From the NCBI RefSeq assembly GCF_009223885.1, contig NZ_CP045144.1:2406001-2470000 (forward strand): a stretch of DNA of 64,000 bases, read 5' to 3'. Under the pieces are notes generated by a model. It was not told the origin of the DNA, ran no database searches, and saw nothing but the letters and a program-made list of their open reading frames with translations. Of the stretch, positions 1 through 8,444 are shown in pieces. The stretch is from Ancylobacter sp. TS-1. Its GTDB lineage: Bacteria > Pseudomonadota > Alphaproteobacteria > Rhizobiales > Xanthobacteraceae. Position numbers and translations under genes: made by a program. Numbering within the stretch: position 1 is the stretch's first letter; every line of letters starts with the position of its first letter.

Positions 1-8
1 GGCGGCGC

Positions 9-422
9 CTAGCCGCGCGTCAGCTTGGACGGACCACCGGGAACGGCGGCCGACCACATCTTCTCGATGTTGTAGAACCCGCGCACTTCCGGCTGGAAGA
101 CGTGGACGATGACGTCGCTGGCATCGATCAGCACCCAGTCGCAGGCCGGCATGCCTTCCATGCGCACACCCTTGACGCCACGCGCCTTGAGCGCCTCGGC
201 GAGGTGCTCGGCGATGGCGCCGACATGGCGCTGGGAGCGGCCGGAGGCGACGACCATGTAATCGGCAATGGTCGTCTTGCCGCGCAGTTCGATGGAAACG
301 ACGTCCTCGGCCTTGTCGTCTTCGAGACGGGCCAGAACGAGGGCAAGAATCTCCTCGGCGTCGAAAGACGTTTCGGAGACAGGCGCAGTCGCCGGGCTGG
401 AGGCGGCTGCTGCGAGCGCCAT
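9..422 (-). CDS. rsfS: Ribosome silencing factor RsfS (Iojap/DUF143)
   Basis: RsfS binds ribosomal protein uL14 and blocks joining of the 30S and 50S subunits when nutrients are short (family knowledge). The 137-residue product has the whole Iojap core: a helix rich in Asp/Glu after residue 25, the stretch TTIADYMVVASGRS near residues 50-63, and the ending HVFQPEVRGFYNIEKMW. It is slightly longer than usual because of an Ala/Ser-rich N-terminal leader, so the start could lie further in. In related genomes rsfS directly follows nadD on the same strand; here about 4 kb of mostly plus-strand genes lies between them, so it probably has its own promoter in 423-654. Function is secure, exact start less so. 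Confidence 0.93.
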   Translation of the reverse strand: MALAAAASSPATAPVSETSFDAEEILALVLARLEDDKAEDVVSIELRGKTTIADYMVVASGRSQRHVGAIAEHLAEALKARGVKGVRMEGMPACDWVLIDASDVIVHVFQPEVRGFYNIEKMWSAAVPGGPSKLTRG

Positions 423-654
423 GATGGACAGGGGTCCGGATCCTCTCGTCAGTACGGCAACGGAAACGGCGGGGAGGCTCCACGCCGTTCATGCCTGTTT
501 AAGATAGTGCGGAAGGGGGGTGTTTTTCAACCGGGGATGGGAGGAAGGCTGCGGGCCGGGGCGAGAGAGACGCGCCGCCGCGCCGCAGGCCGGTCGCGGG
601 CACGGCCCAACCGTTCTGATTGCACGCGGCGCCGCCGTCCGCTAGACCGCTCGG

Positions 655-957
655 ATGAAAATCACCGACACCTATCAGGATCGCCAGAAGACCGCCGCTG
701 CCGCGAAGGCGCGCATGGTCGCCCGGCTGGCCGCGCGCCCCGGCGCCGACGACCCCGCCACGCTCGAGCGAGCGGCGGAGCGCAAGGCCATCGACGAAGC
801 CCGCACCGCGCGCCACGCCGCGCGCCGGGAGGCCGAAGCGGCAGAGGCCAGCGCCCGCGAGGAAGCGGCTCTCGCCCAGATCACGGCGGACCAGGACGCG
901 GCGAAGGCGAAGCGCGATGCGCGGTATGCGGCGAGAAAACGCCGCACCGGCCAATAG
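655..957 (+). CDS. DUF6481 family protein, small charged coiled-coil
   Basis: This 100-residue protein is almost entirely Ala, Arg, Lys, Glu and Asp and should form one long helix or coiled coil. The opening MKITDTYQDRQKTAAAAKA and the closing KAKRDARYAARKRR match what I recall of the DUF6481 family, common in Hyphomicrobiales and of unknown function. There is no signal peptide or membrane segment. It ends 15 bp before the next small gene and may be co-transcribed with it. The family call rests on pattern recall; no function is proposed. Confidence 0.72.
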   Translation: MKITDTYQDRQKTAAAAKARMVARLAARPGADDPATLERAAERKAIDEARTARHAARREAEAAEASAREEAALAQITADQDAAKAKRDARYAARKRRTGQ

Positions 958-972
958 CAGCGGGTTGCACCG

Positions 973-1221
973 ATGAGCCGTCCTCCCACTCGCCGTTTTT
1001 CCGGTTCGGCCCGCGACGCTGCCGAGGCGGCCTTCAAGAGCGCCACGACGAAGCCGCCGGAGGCGCCCGCCGCCGGGCCGGCGAAGGCGCCGTCGCTGCC
1101 CAATGCCAGGGAGACGGTCTCCCTCCGGCTCGACCGCGACGTGCTGGAGCATTTCCAGGAGGAAGGCCCCGGCTGGCAGGATCGGATCAACGCCGCCCTC
1201 CGCAAGGCGGCCGGCCTGTAG
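973..1221 (+). CDS. BrnA-like antitoxin family protein, no toxin partner visible
   Basis: This is an 82-residue protein whose C-terminal half resembles the ribbon-helix-helix region of BrnA antitoxins: VSLRLDRDVLEHFQ, then GPGWQDRINAALRKAAG. In BrnTA systems the BrnT toxin is encoded just upstream; the upstream gene here is the DUF6481 protein, which does not look like BrnT. The N-terminal half is Pro/Ala/Lys rich and probably disordered. It may be an orphan regulator rather than half of a toxin-antitoxin pair. The start at 973 is 15 bp after the previous stop. Confidence 0.68.
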   Translation: MSRPPTRRFSGSARDAAEAAFKSATTKPPEAPAAGPAKAPSLPNARETVSLRLDRDVLEHFQEEGPGWQDRINAALRKAAGL

Positions 1222-1280
1222 AGCCTTCAGGCGGGCCCGCCTGAAGGGTTTTCCGCCGGAAGCCCCGGCAGGGAGTAGCC

Positions 1281-1457
1281 ATGATCTCCAGACTCGAGGC
1301 CCTGCGTGCGCAGTTGCTGTCCGCGCAGCGTGAACTCATCATTGCGGCGGCGGAAAGCGGCGCCGTGCCGTCGAACAACACCCTGCGCAAGATCGCCGAC
1401 ATCGAGGTGGCCATCGGCGCCATCGAGACGCTGATCGACGATCAGCGCAAGCGATAG
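1281..1457 (+). CDS. Small conserved-looking protein, 58 residues
   Basis: The reading frame starts ATG at 1281 and stops TAG at 1455-1457, giving 58 residues that begin MISRLEALRAQLLSAQREL and end ETLIDDQRKR. The composition is strongly helical and amphipathic, with Leu, Ile and Ala at heptad-like spacing, so a short coiled coil is likely. GGGAGTAGCC immediately upstream offers a ribosome binding site. It lies between the BrnA-like gene and the helicase, on the same strand as both. I do not recognise a family and propose no function. Confidence 0.55.
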   Translation: MISRLEALRAQLLSAQRELIIAAAESGAVPSNNTLRKIADIEVAIGAIETLIDDQRKR

Positions 1458-1515
1458 CGCGGCGGCCGGCGTCCCGTTCGACACCTGACGACATCGCAGA
1501 GAGGCGGAGCCAGCC

Positions 1516-3690
1516 GTGCCCTTCATGACCACGAATCCGGCACTCGGGCGCGCCCTTGCCGAGCGCGACTACAACGACCCGACCCCGGTGCAGCTGGCCG
1601 TGCTGGCGCCGGAGACGGCCGGGCGCGACCTGCTGGTGTCGGCGCAGACCGGCTCCGGCAAGACCGTGGCTTATGGCCTCGCCATGGCGGAAACCCTGCT
1701 CGGCACCGATGAGCGCTTCGGGCCGGCCGCCGCGCCGCAGGCCCTCGTGGTCGCCCCTACCCGCGAGCTCGCCTTGCAGGTGCAGCGCGAATTCGCGTGG
1801 CTCTACACGGCGACCGACGCCCGCATCGTCGCCTGCGTCGGCGGCATGGACCCGCGCCAGGAGCAGCGCCTTCTCAATCAGGGCGCCCATATCGTCGTCG
1901 GCACGCCCGGGCGTCTGCGCGACCATCTGGAGCGCGGCCGGCTCGACATCTCCGCGGTGCGGGTGGTGGTGCTGGACGAAGCCGACGAGATGCTGGACCT
2001 CGGCTTCCGCGAGGATCTCGAATTCATCCTCAACGCCACGCCCGCCGAGCGGCGCAGCCTGCTATTCTCGGCCACCCTGCCGCGCGGCATCAGCGCGCTC
2101 GCCAAGCGCTACCAGCGGGACGCGCTGCGCATCGACATCACCGGTGCGGAAGGCGGGCACGCCGACATCGAATATCGCGCCCTGCGCATCGCGCCGAAGC
2201 AGATGGAGCACGTCGCGATCAACGTGCTCCGCTTCTACGACGCGCCGAGCGCCATCGTGTTCTGCAACACGCGCGAGGCGGTGCGCCACCTGCACGCCAT
2301 GCTGCAGGAGCGCCAGTTCTCCGCCGTCGCCCTGTCGGGCGAGCTCAGCCAGAACGAGCGCAACCTCGCGCTCCAGTCGCTGCGCGACGGCCGCGCGCGG
2401 GTCTGCGTCGCCACCGACGTCGCCGCACGCGGCATCGACCTGCCGAGCCTCGGCCTCGTCATCCATGCCGAGCTGCCGAACGATGCCGAAAGCCTCCAGC
2501 ACCGCAGCGGCCGCACCGGGCGCGCCGGCCGCAAGGGCATCAGCGTGCTGCTGGTCCCGCCCGCCCGCCGCCGCCGGGCGCAGGACCTGCTGGCCGGCCT
2601 CGGCGTCGCCGCGACCTGGTCCGGCCCGCCCACCGCCGACGAGATCCGCGCGCTCGACCATGAGCGCATGCTGGTCGACCCGCTGCTGACCGAGGCGCCG
2701 GGCGAGGACGATGCCGCCGCCGCCCGCACGCTGCTCGCCACGCATTCGGCCGAGCACCTCGCCGCCGCGCTGGCGCGGATGTACCGGGCCAGCCTGCCGG
2801 CCCCGGAAGAGGTGGAAGACCCCGGCGAGCCGCGCAGCGCCCGCGAGCGTCCCGTCCGGGGCGCGTTCGACGGCCCGGTGGCCGCCGGCGAGAGCGCGTG
2901 GTTCCGCCTCACCATCGGCCGCCGCCAGAATGCCGATCCGAAATGGCTGCTGCCGCTGATCTGCCGGCGCGGGAATGTGACGCGCCGGGACATCGGCGCC
3001 ATCCGCATCTTCGACGAGGAAACCGCCTTCGAGGTCGGCCTCGCCGCCGTCGAGCGCTTCAGCAAGGCGGCGGGCCGGCCGGACAGTTCCGGCGCGCTCA
3101 TCGAGCCGCTGGAAGGCCCGCCCCCGGCGGGCGGGCCCCGGTCGGGCGGAAGCCGGCCGGGCGGCGCCCGGTCCGGTGCCGACAGGCCCGGCAGGGACAG
3201 CCCGCGCGCGGACGCGCCCGGCGGGACGCGCAGCGAGGGCTGGACCCCGCTGCCCCGCGAGCGGCCGGCGCCCTACAAGGCTCCCTACAAGCCGGCGCGT
3301 GACGACAGGCCCGAAACCACGCGACCCGAGACCACACGACCCGAACCGACGCGCCCCGAGACGCGGCAGCCCGAGGCCGCGCGGCCCGCCCCCGACCGCC
3401 CGGCGCGACCGGCTCCCCGCTACGAGCGGACACGGGACGACACGCCGCGCCGCCCCGAAGGCGCGCGCGCCGAGCGCCGCGATGCCCCCGCCGGCCCGCC
3501 CGCCGGAGAGTTCAAGGGCAAGCCCAAGGGGGCGCCAAAGGGCGCATTCAAGGGCGCGCACAAGGCCGGGTCCAAGGGTGCGCCTGCGGGAGCCCCCACC
3601 GGCGCAGCCAAGGGAAAGCCCAAGGGACTCTCCAAGGGCAAGCCGAAGGGCAAGCCCAACGGAAAGCCGCCGCGACGCGGCCACGACTGA
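1516..3690 (+). CDS. DEAD-box RNA helicase with DbpA-like domain and long basic tail
   Basis: This is an ATP-dependent RNA helicase of 724 residues. The Q motif is DYNDPTPVQ (about 18-26), the Walker A is AQTGSGKT (43-50), then PTRELALQ (81-88), DEAD (154-157), a SAT motif near 186 and HRSGRTGRAG near 335. Residues about 460-515 look like the DbpA-type RNA-binding domain that directs some helicases to 23S rRNA. After residue 530 comes a disordered tail with repeats of TTRPE and KGKPKG. The start is GTG at 1516, with GGAG six bases upstream; an ATG lies at 1525. A role in ribosome assembly or cold-induced RNA remodelling is inferred. It lies just upstream of the convergent ureohydrolase. Confidence 0.9.
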   Translation: MPFMTTNPALGRALAERDYNDPTPVQLAVLAPETAGRDLLVSAQTGSGKTVAYGLAMAETLLGTDERFGPAAAPQALVVAPTRELALQVQREFAWLYTATDARIVACVGGMDPRQEQRLLNQGAHIVVGTPGRLRDHLERGRLDISAVRVVVLDEADEMLDLGFREDLEFILNATPAERRSLLFSATLPRGISALAKRYQRDALRIDITGAEGGHADIEYRALRIAPKQMEHVAINVLRFYDAPSAIVFCNTREAVRHLHAMLQERQFSAVALSGELSQNERNLALQSLRDGRARVCVATDVAARGIDLPSLGLVIHAELPNDAESLQHRSGRTGRAGRKGISVLLVPPARRRRAQDLLAGLGVAATWSGPPTADEIRALDHERMLVDPLLTEAPGEDDAAAARTLLATHSAEHLAAALARMYRASLPAPEEVEDPGEPRSARERPVRGAFDGPVAAGESAWFRLTIGRRQNADPKWLLPLICRRGNVTRRDIGAIRIFDEETAFEVGLAAVERFSKAAGRPDSSGALIEPLEGPPPAGGPRSGGSRPGGARSGADRPGRDSPRADAPGGTRSEGWTPLPRERPAPYKAPYKPARDDRPETTRPETTRPEPTRPETRQPEAARPAPDRPARPAPRYERTRDDTPRRPEGARAERRDAPAGPPAGEFKGKPKGAPKGAFKGAHKAGSKGAPAGAPTGAAKGKPKGLSKGKPKGKPNGKPPRRGHD

Positions 3691-3742
3691 CGCACCCTGC
3701 GCGTATGGCGCGGGCTGGCATCCGTCCGGAGGCGATGCGGCC

Positions 3743-4654
3743 TCAGGCCTGCCGGACGATGGCGCCGATCGCATTGACGAGAAGGCGCGCGGCGGTCAGC
3801 GCCGACAGACCATCCATGTCGGCGGGCGGGTAAAGCTCGACCAGATCGAAGCCCGCGATCCTCGCCTTTCGGCCCAGTCCCGCGATCAGGTCTATCGTCT
3901 GCGTGTAGGTGAGGCCGCCGGGTGTACGCGCCGCCACGCCCGGCATGATGCCGGGATCGAGCCCGTCGCAATCGAGGGTGACAACCACGCGCGCACCGTC
4001 GGGAATATGCCGGAGAGCGGCGTCGATTCCCCGGGCGTGAACCTCGCGGGCGGTCACGAGGCGGCTGCCATAATGGCGGGCGGCTGCCATTTCGGCCGGG
4101 CCTGCGCTGCCGACGCTGCGCAGGCCGACCTGCACGATGCCGGCGACATGCGCCATCTCGCTCGCCCGGCGCATGGGGCTGGAATAGCCGTGGCGTTCGC
4201 CGTTCACCTCGTCGCGCCAGTCGATATGGGCGTCGATCTGCAGGATCCAGACCGGACCGTGACCGGCAAATCCGCCAAAGAAGGGAATGGGCACGGAATC
4301 GTCGCCGCCAAGCAGGATCGGCACGGACGGCATGGCGAGTATCGCGCGCGTCCTCTCCTCGATCCGGGCCCGGTTGCCGGCATTGTCGTGCATGCGGGTC
4401 GGCACGTCGCCGCTGTCGACGCAGGAGACGGGCCCGCCGTCGAACAGCGGGCCGCCGAGGTCGAAATCCCAGTGCTCGATCAGCGGGGCATCGTCCTGGC
4501 TCGCCGCCCGGATGGCGGCGGCGGCCAGGGCATGGCCGCGACTGTCCTTGCCGGGATAGGTGCTGCCATGGCCGGCGCCGAAGATCACCGCGCGGGGCAC
4601 GCGGCCACCGGCGAGGCGATCGGGAAGGCCGAGGAAGGAAGGCGCGGCGGTCAT
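3743..4654 (-). CDS. Ureohydrolase (agmatinase/arginase family) with an altered metal site
   Basis: The 303-residue product belongs to the dinuclear-Mn ureohydrolases that release urea from guanidino compounds such as agmatine, arginine or guanidinobutyrate. It has DAHID at 141-145 and TLDCDGLDPG at 227-236, matching four to five metal ligands. The first ligand motif, normally GGDHS, reads GGDDS at 116-120, so the usual His is Asp119. The rest of the fold motifs, including SSPMRRA and FDLVELYPP, are intact, which argues for a specialised subgroup rather than decay. The substrate cannot be assigned. Separate aguB and aguA genes near 48 kb could also handle agmatine. Stops 50 bp from the convergent helicase gene. 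Confidence 0.82.
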   Translation of the reverse strand: MTAAPSFLGLPDRLAGGRVPRAVIFGAGHGSTYPGKDSRGHALAAAAIRAASQDDAPLIEHWDFDLGGPLFDGGPVSCVDSGDVPTRMHDNAGNRARIEERTRAILAMPSVPILLGGDDSVPIPFFGGFAGHGPVWILQIDAHIDWRDEVNGERHGYSSPMRRASEMAHVAGIVQVGLRSVGSAGPAEMAAARHYGSRLVTAREVHARGIDAALRHIPDGARVVVTLDCDGLDPGIMPGVAARTPGGLTYTQTIDLIAGLGRKARIAGFDLVELYPPADMDGLSALTAARLLVNAIGAIVRQA

Positions 4655-4717
4655 TTCCCGGGTTTCCTATCGTGCGTGGCCGACATTCGGCGGCGGGTAG
4701 GCGGGATGGACGCCCCC

Positions 4718-4814
4718 CTACCCGCCCGCCGCCCGCAACTGCGTCGAGGACATCGACGATTTCAGCCCGTGCAGGAACACCCAGGCGGGCGGGGGCAGGG
4801 TGGCGAGGCGGGGG
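4718..4814 (-). other. nadD: Displaced C-terminal coding segment of nadD (after apparent frameshift)
   Basis: Read on the minus strand, this segment encodes [20 protein letters not shown] followed by SSTQLRAAGG and a stop at 4718-4720. That is the expected C-terminal end of NadD, including the SSTxxR element of the nucleotidyltransferase fold, but it is in a different frame from the rest of the gene. One extra C in the minus-strand run CCCCC (plus-strand G run 4810-4814) would join the two frames. Confidence 0.7.
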
Positions 4815-5331
4815 CCTCGTGCTCGGGGCGGCGCCAGCGGGCCAGCGCGTGGGCGGCCGGCGAGCCCATGGCCGGCAGGGTGCAGCCGGCGCGGTCCACC
4901 ACGGCGATCGGCACCAGCCGGGCGAGGGCCTGCCAGTGCTGCCAGCGGTGGAAGGAGGCGAGGTTGTCCGCCCCCATGATCCAGACGAAATGCACCTGCG
5001 GAAAGCGGCGCACCAGCGCGGCCACGGTGTCGTAGCTGTAGCGCGTGCCGAGCCCCGCCTCGAGCCCGGTCGGCACCAGCGCCGGGTGGCGGGCAATGGC
5101 GCGGGCCTGCGCCAGCCGCACCGCCAGCGGCGGCAGCCGGCCATTGTCCTTCAGCGGGTTGCCGGGCGTGACCAGCCACCACACGCGGTCGAGCCCGAGG
5201 CGCTTCAGCGCCATCAGGCTCACCGCGCGATGGGCGGCATGGGCCGGGTTGAAGCTGCCGCCATACAGGCCGATGCGCAGGCCCGGCGCCAGCGGCGGAA
5301 GGCGCGCCTCGGCCGGCAGCGCCTCGGTCAC
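4762..5331 (-). CDS. nadD: Nicotinate-nucleotide adenylyltransferase NadD, apparently frameshifted near the 3' end
   Basis: NadD adenylates nicotinate mononucleotide in NAD synthesis. The start is GTG at 5331, overlapping the proA stop as GTGA. Residues 22-34 hold [14 protein letters not shown], the HxGH-type nucleotide-binding motif in the form usual for alphaproteobacteria. As read, the frame ends after 189 residues with an unconvincing tail ([17 protein letters not shown]). The true C-terminus with the SSTxxR motif is encoded in the next frame down to 4718. The two join if the C run at 4810-4814 has one more base. NadD is normally essential, so a sequencing or assembly error in the homopolymer is more likely than gene loss; slippage during expression is possible. 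Confidence 0.82.
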   Translation of the reverse strand: MTEALPAEARLPPLAPGLRIGLYGGSFNPAHAAHRAVSLMALKRLGLDRVWWLVTPGNPLKDNGRLPPLAVRLAQARAIARHPALVPTGLEAGLGTRYSYDTVAALVRRFPQVHFVWIMGADNLASFHRWQHWQALARLVPIAVVDRAGCTLPAMGSPAAHALARWRRPEHEAPASPPCPRPPGCSCTG

Positions 5332-6668
5332 GGCCGGATCTGGCCGGTGCCGCGCACCCGGTACTTGAAGGAGGTGAGCTGCTCGGCGCCCACCGGCCCG
5401 CGCGCATGCATGCGCCCGGTCGCGATGCCGATCTCGCCGCCGAAGCCGAATTCGCCGCCATCGGCGAACTGGGTCGAGGCGTTGTGCACCACGATGGCGG
5501 AATCGACCTCGTTCAGAAAGGTCTCGGCCGCCGCCGCGTCCTCGGTCAGGATGGCGTCGGTGTGGTGCGAGCCATAGGTCTCGATATGGTCGATGGCGGC
5601 CTTCACCCCGTCGACCAGCTTCACCGCGATCACCGCGTCGAGATATTCGGTGCGCCAGTCCTCCTCGCTCGCCGGCGTCACGCGCGGATCGACCGCCTGC
5701 GCCGCCGGATCGCCATGCACCGCACAGCCCTCGTCGAGCAGCATGGTGACGAGGGGGGCGAGCAGGCGCCCGGCATCGGCGGCATCGACCAGCAGCGTCT
5801 CGGCCGCCCCGCACACGCTGGTGCGGCGCAGCTTGGCGTTGCGCACGATGGTCAGCGCCTTGCCGAGATCGGCGCCCTTGTCGACATAGACGTGCACGAT
5901 GCCTTCCAGATGCGCGAAGACCGGCACCCGCGCCTCGCTCTGCACCCGGGCCACGAGGCTTTTTCCCCCACGCGGCACGATGACGTCGACCGTGCCGCCG
6001 AGCCCGGCGAGCATCTCGCCCACCGCGGCGCGGTCGCGGGTGGGCACGAGCTGGATGGCGTCGGCCGGCAGACCGGCGGAGACCAGCCCCTCCACCATGG
6101 CGGCATGGATGGCGCGCGAGGAATTGAAGCTGTCCGAGCCGCCGCGCAGGATCACCGCATTGCCCGCCTTCAGGCACAGGCTGCCGGCATCCGCCGTCAC
6201 ATTGGGCCGGCTCTCATAGATGACGCCGACCACGCCGAGCGGCGTGCGCACGCGCTCCAGCCGAAGGCCGTTCGGCCGCTCCCAGCTCTCCGTCACCTTG
6301 CCGACCGGATCGGGCAGCGCGGCGATCTCCTCGACGCCGCGCGCGGTGGCTTCCAGCCGGGCCGCGTTCAGGGTCAGGCGGTCGAGCATGGAGCCGCTCA
6401 TGCCGGCGGCCGTGGCGGCCTCCACGTCTTGCGCATTGGCGGCGAGGATGTCGCCGGCATGGGCGCGGATCGCGGCGGCGGCGGCCATCAGCCCGGCGCT
6501 CTTGGCCGGCGCGGAGGCCAGCGCCAGCGTGCGGGCGGCGGCGCGGGCGCGGGCGCCGATCTCCAGCATCAGCGCCGGCACGTCCTCGCCCTGCGGGCCG
6601 CGCGGCACCGGCGCGCCGGGAAGGTTCCCGGTGGCGGGGGCGGCGCGCAGGGCAGAGGTCGCGGACAT
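5328..6668 (-). CDS. proA: Gamma-glutamyl phosphate reductase
   Basis: ProA reduces gamma-glutamyl phosphate to glutamate-5-semialdehyde with NADPH, the second step of proline synthesis. The 446-residue product has the ALDH-like fold with the family signatures [30 protein letters not shown] and the catalytic-cysteine segment [15 protein letters not shown] near residue 285. Its length is slightly above the usual 415-425 because of an Ala/Pro-rich N-terminal leader of about 30 residues, so the start may be internal. The downstream partner is nadD, overlapping by four bases. proB, usually just upstream, is not present; the next gene is divergent. Confidence 0.95.
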   Translation of the reverse strand: MSATSALRAAPATGNLPGAPVPRGPQGEDVPALMLEIGARARAAARTLALASAPAKSAGLMAAAAAIRAHAGDILAANAQDVEAATAAGMSGSMLDRLTLNAARLEATARGVEEIAALPDPVGKVTESWERPNGLRLERVRTPLGVVGVIYESRPNVTADAGSLCLKAGNAVILRGGSDSFNSSRAIHAAMVEGLVSAGLPADAIQLVPTRDRAAVGEMLAGLGGTVDVIVPRGGKSLVARVQSEARVPVFAHLEGIVHVYVDKGADLGKALTIVRNAKLRRTSVCGAAETLLVDAADAGRLLAPLVTMLLDEGCAVHGDPAAQAVDPRVTPASEEDWRTEYLDAVIAVKLVDGVKAAIDHIETYGSHHTDAILTEDAAAAETFLNEVDSAIVVHNASTQFADGGEFGFGGEIGIATGRMHARGPVGAEQLTSFKYRVRGTGQIRP

Positions 6669-6789
6669 GGCTTCTCTCGCAGGTCACGAAAAGGGGTCTT
6701 GAAACGGGCGACCTGTCTAGCACAGACGCCCGCCCTCGCGCCAAAACGAAATGGCGGCGGGCGGCGCGGGGCAGGTCGCAGTTTTACCA

Positions 6790-7740
6790 ATGCGACCGGA
6801 AAGGCTTGCCATTTTCCGCCCGGCATCCGATGTGACGGCGAGCCTGTCCGCGATCCGCCCGCGGCGGCGACGCCGCCGATCCGCCGCCGCGAGGAGACCC
6901 GAACTCTTGTTGCGCGCCTTCGACATCGCCTGGGATGCCTTCTGGCGCTTCGTCGAGGACGACGGATGGGCGATTTCCAGCCATATCGCGCTGTCGGCGC
7001 TGATGTCGCTGTTCCCCTTCCTCATCTTCGTCACCGCGCTGGCGGCGTTCTTCGATTTCCGGAACCTCGCCGACGAGACCGTGCAGCTCATGCTGGAGGC
7101 GTGGCCGGCGCAGGTGGCCGAGCCGATCGGGCGCGAGATCCGCAACGTGCTGACCCAGGTGCGCACCGACGTGCTGACCATCGGTGTCGTGCTGGCGATC
7201 TACTTCTCCTCCAACGGCATCGAGAGCCTGCGCATCGGGCTCAACCGCGCCTATGGCGTGCGCGAGGGCCGCGCCTGGTACTGGCTGCGCCTCGAATCCA
7301 TCGGCTATGTCGTGGTCGGCGCCGCCGGGCTGCTGGCGCTGTCCTTCCTCGTCGTGCTCGGCCCGGTGCTGTGGCTGGCGGCGGTGCGCTGGGTGCCGGC
7401 GCTGGCGCCGTTCGGCTGGGTCATCACCTTCCTGCGCTACGCGGCGACCTCGGCCATCCTCATCGTGGCGCTGGTGGTGGCGCATATGTGGCTGCCCTCC
7501 GGCCGGCGCACGCTGGCCGAGGTGGCGCCCGGCATCATGGTGACGCTCGGCCTGTGGCTGGCCGCCGGCGCCGCCTTCGGGCGCTATCTCGCCGAATTCG
7601 CCAACAACTACGTCACCACCTATGCCGGCCTCGCCTCGGTGATGATCGCCCTGATCTTCCTCTACACCACCGCCTCGATCTTCGTTTACGGCGGCGAACT
7701 CAACGCCGCGATCCGCCGGGCGCGCGAAAACCGCTACTGA
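6790..7740 (+). CDS. YihY/BrkB family inner-membrane protein
   Basis: This polytopic membrane protein of about 316 residues belongs to the YihY/BrkB family. The segment WAISSHIALSALMSLFPFLI at the first membrane span, a NGIESLRIGLNRAYGVREGR motif and YGGELNAAIRR near the end are characteristic. About six hydrophobic spans can be counted. The N-terminus is Arg-rich and the start is uncertain: ATG at 6790 is chosen, while an internal start near 6900 is possible. Family members were once called ribonuclease BN in error; a role in transport or membrane homeostasis is suggested but unproven. It is divergent from proA. Confidence 0.85.
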   Translation: MRPERLAIFRPASDVTASLSAIRPRRRRRRSAAARRPELLLRAFDIAWDAFWRFVEDDGWAISSHIALSALMSLFPFLIFVTALAAFFDFRNLADETVQLMLEAWPAQVAEPIGREIRNVLTQVRTDVLTIGVVLAIYFSSNGIESLRIGLNRAYGVREGRAWYWLRLESIGYVVVGAAGLLALSFLVVLGPVLWLAAVRWVPALAPFGWVITFLRYAATSAILIVALVVAHMWLPSGRRTLAEVAPGIMVTLGLWLAAGAAFGRYLAEFANNYVTTYAGLASVMIALIFLYTTASIFVYGGELNAAIRRARENRY

Positions 7741-7868
7741 ACCGCCGCCGCGCCGCCCGCCGGCGGAACCCGCGCCCCGGTCTCCCGCTTGACCAGGGTC
7801 AAGGCGGGCGCCCCGTCCGCCCTGTGCAATGGCGTGGACGCCGGAGACTGCCGGCGAGGAGGTGCCCA

Positions 7869-8324
7869 ATGACAAGCAACAGCAAGCTCAGGATCGAGGC
7901 CGGCACGTGGGTCGTTGTCTGCGACGGGCGCAAGGCGCTGATCCTGCGCAATGAGGGCGACGCCATGTTTCCGAACCTGCGCACCCGCGAGGTGCACGAG
8001 CAGGACAACCCGCCGACCCGCGAGCAGGGCACCGACGCGCCCGGCCGCGTGCACGAATCGGCGAGCGCCGCGCGTTCCTCGGTCGAGACGACCGACTGGC
8101 ACGACGAGGCCGAGCGCGCCTTCCTGCGCAAGGTGGCCCATCGCCTCGACGCCGCCGTGGCGGGCGGCGAGGCGCGCCGGCTGATCCTCGTCGCCCCGCC
8201 GCGCGCGCTCGGCGCCCTGCGCCCGATGCTCGGCAAGGCGGCGCACGAGGCGGTCGCCGCCGAGGTGGACCGCGACCTCGTGAAGATGCCCGTGCACGAG
8301 ATCGAAAAGCATCTCGCCGCCTGA
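7869..8324 (+). CDS. Host attachment family protein (baeRF-like)
   Basis: The 151-residue cytoplasmic protein begins TWVVVCDGRKALILRNEGD near residue 12 and ends KMPVHEIEKHLAA. It contains RLILVAPPRALGALRP, the pattern of the host attachment (AtsA-like) proteins, which are distantly related to bacterial/archaeal release-factor-1-like domains (family knowledge). The middle part (residues 45-80) is Asp/Glu/Ser rich and probably flexible. GGAGG lies eight bases before the ATG. Function in free-living bacteria is unclear; the name comes from plant-associated homologues. It is not evidently in an operon with either neighbour. Confidence 0.78.
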   Translation: MTSNSKLRIEAGTWVVVCDGRKALILRNEGDAMFPNLRTREVHEQDNPPTREQGTDAPGRVHESASAARSSVETTDWHDEAERAFLRKVAHRLDAAVAGGEARRLILVAPPRALGALRPMLGKAAHEAVAAEVDRDLVKMPVHEIEKHLAA

Positions 8325-8444
8325 TCCCGCGCCACCCCCGGCGCAACCTTGCAACGTCGTGCGAATTTCCAACCTCGCGAAAGCGTTCTACGCTGTCCCG
8401 TCCCGGCTGCCGCCGGGGCGGGGCTTTGCTGTGGGGGCGGCGCC

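Noticed and set aside
973..1221. Complete BrnT-BrnA toxin-antitoxin pair
   Set aside because: No BrnT-like gene lies next to it; the upstream gene is a helical DUF6481 protein.
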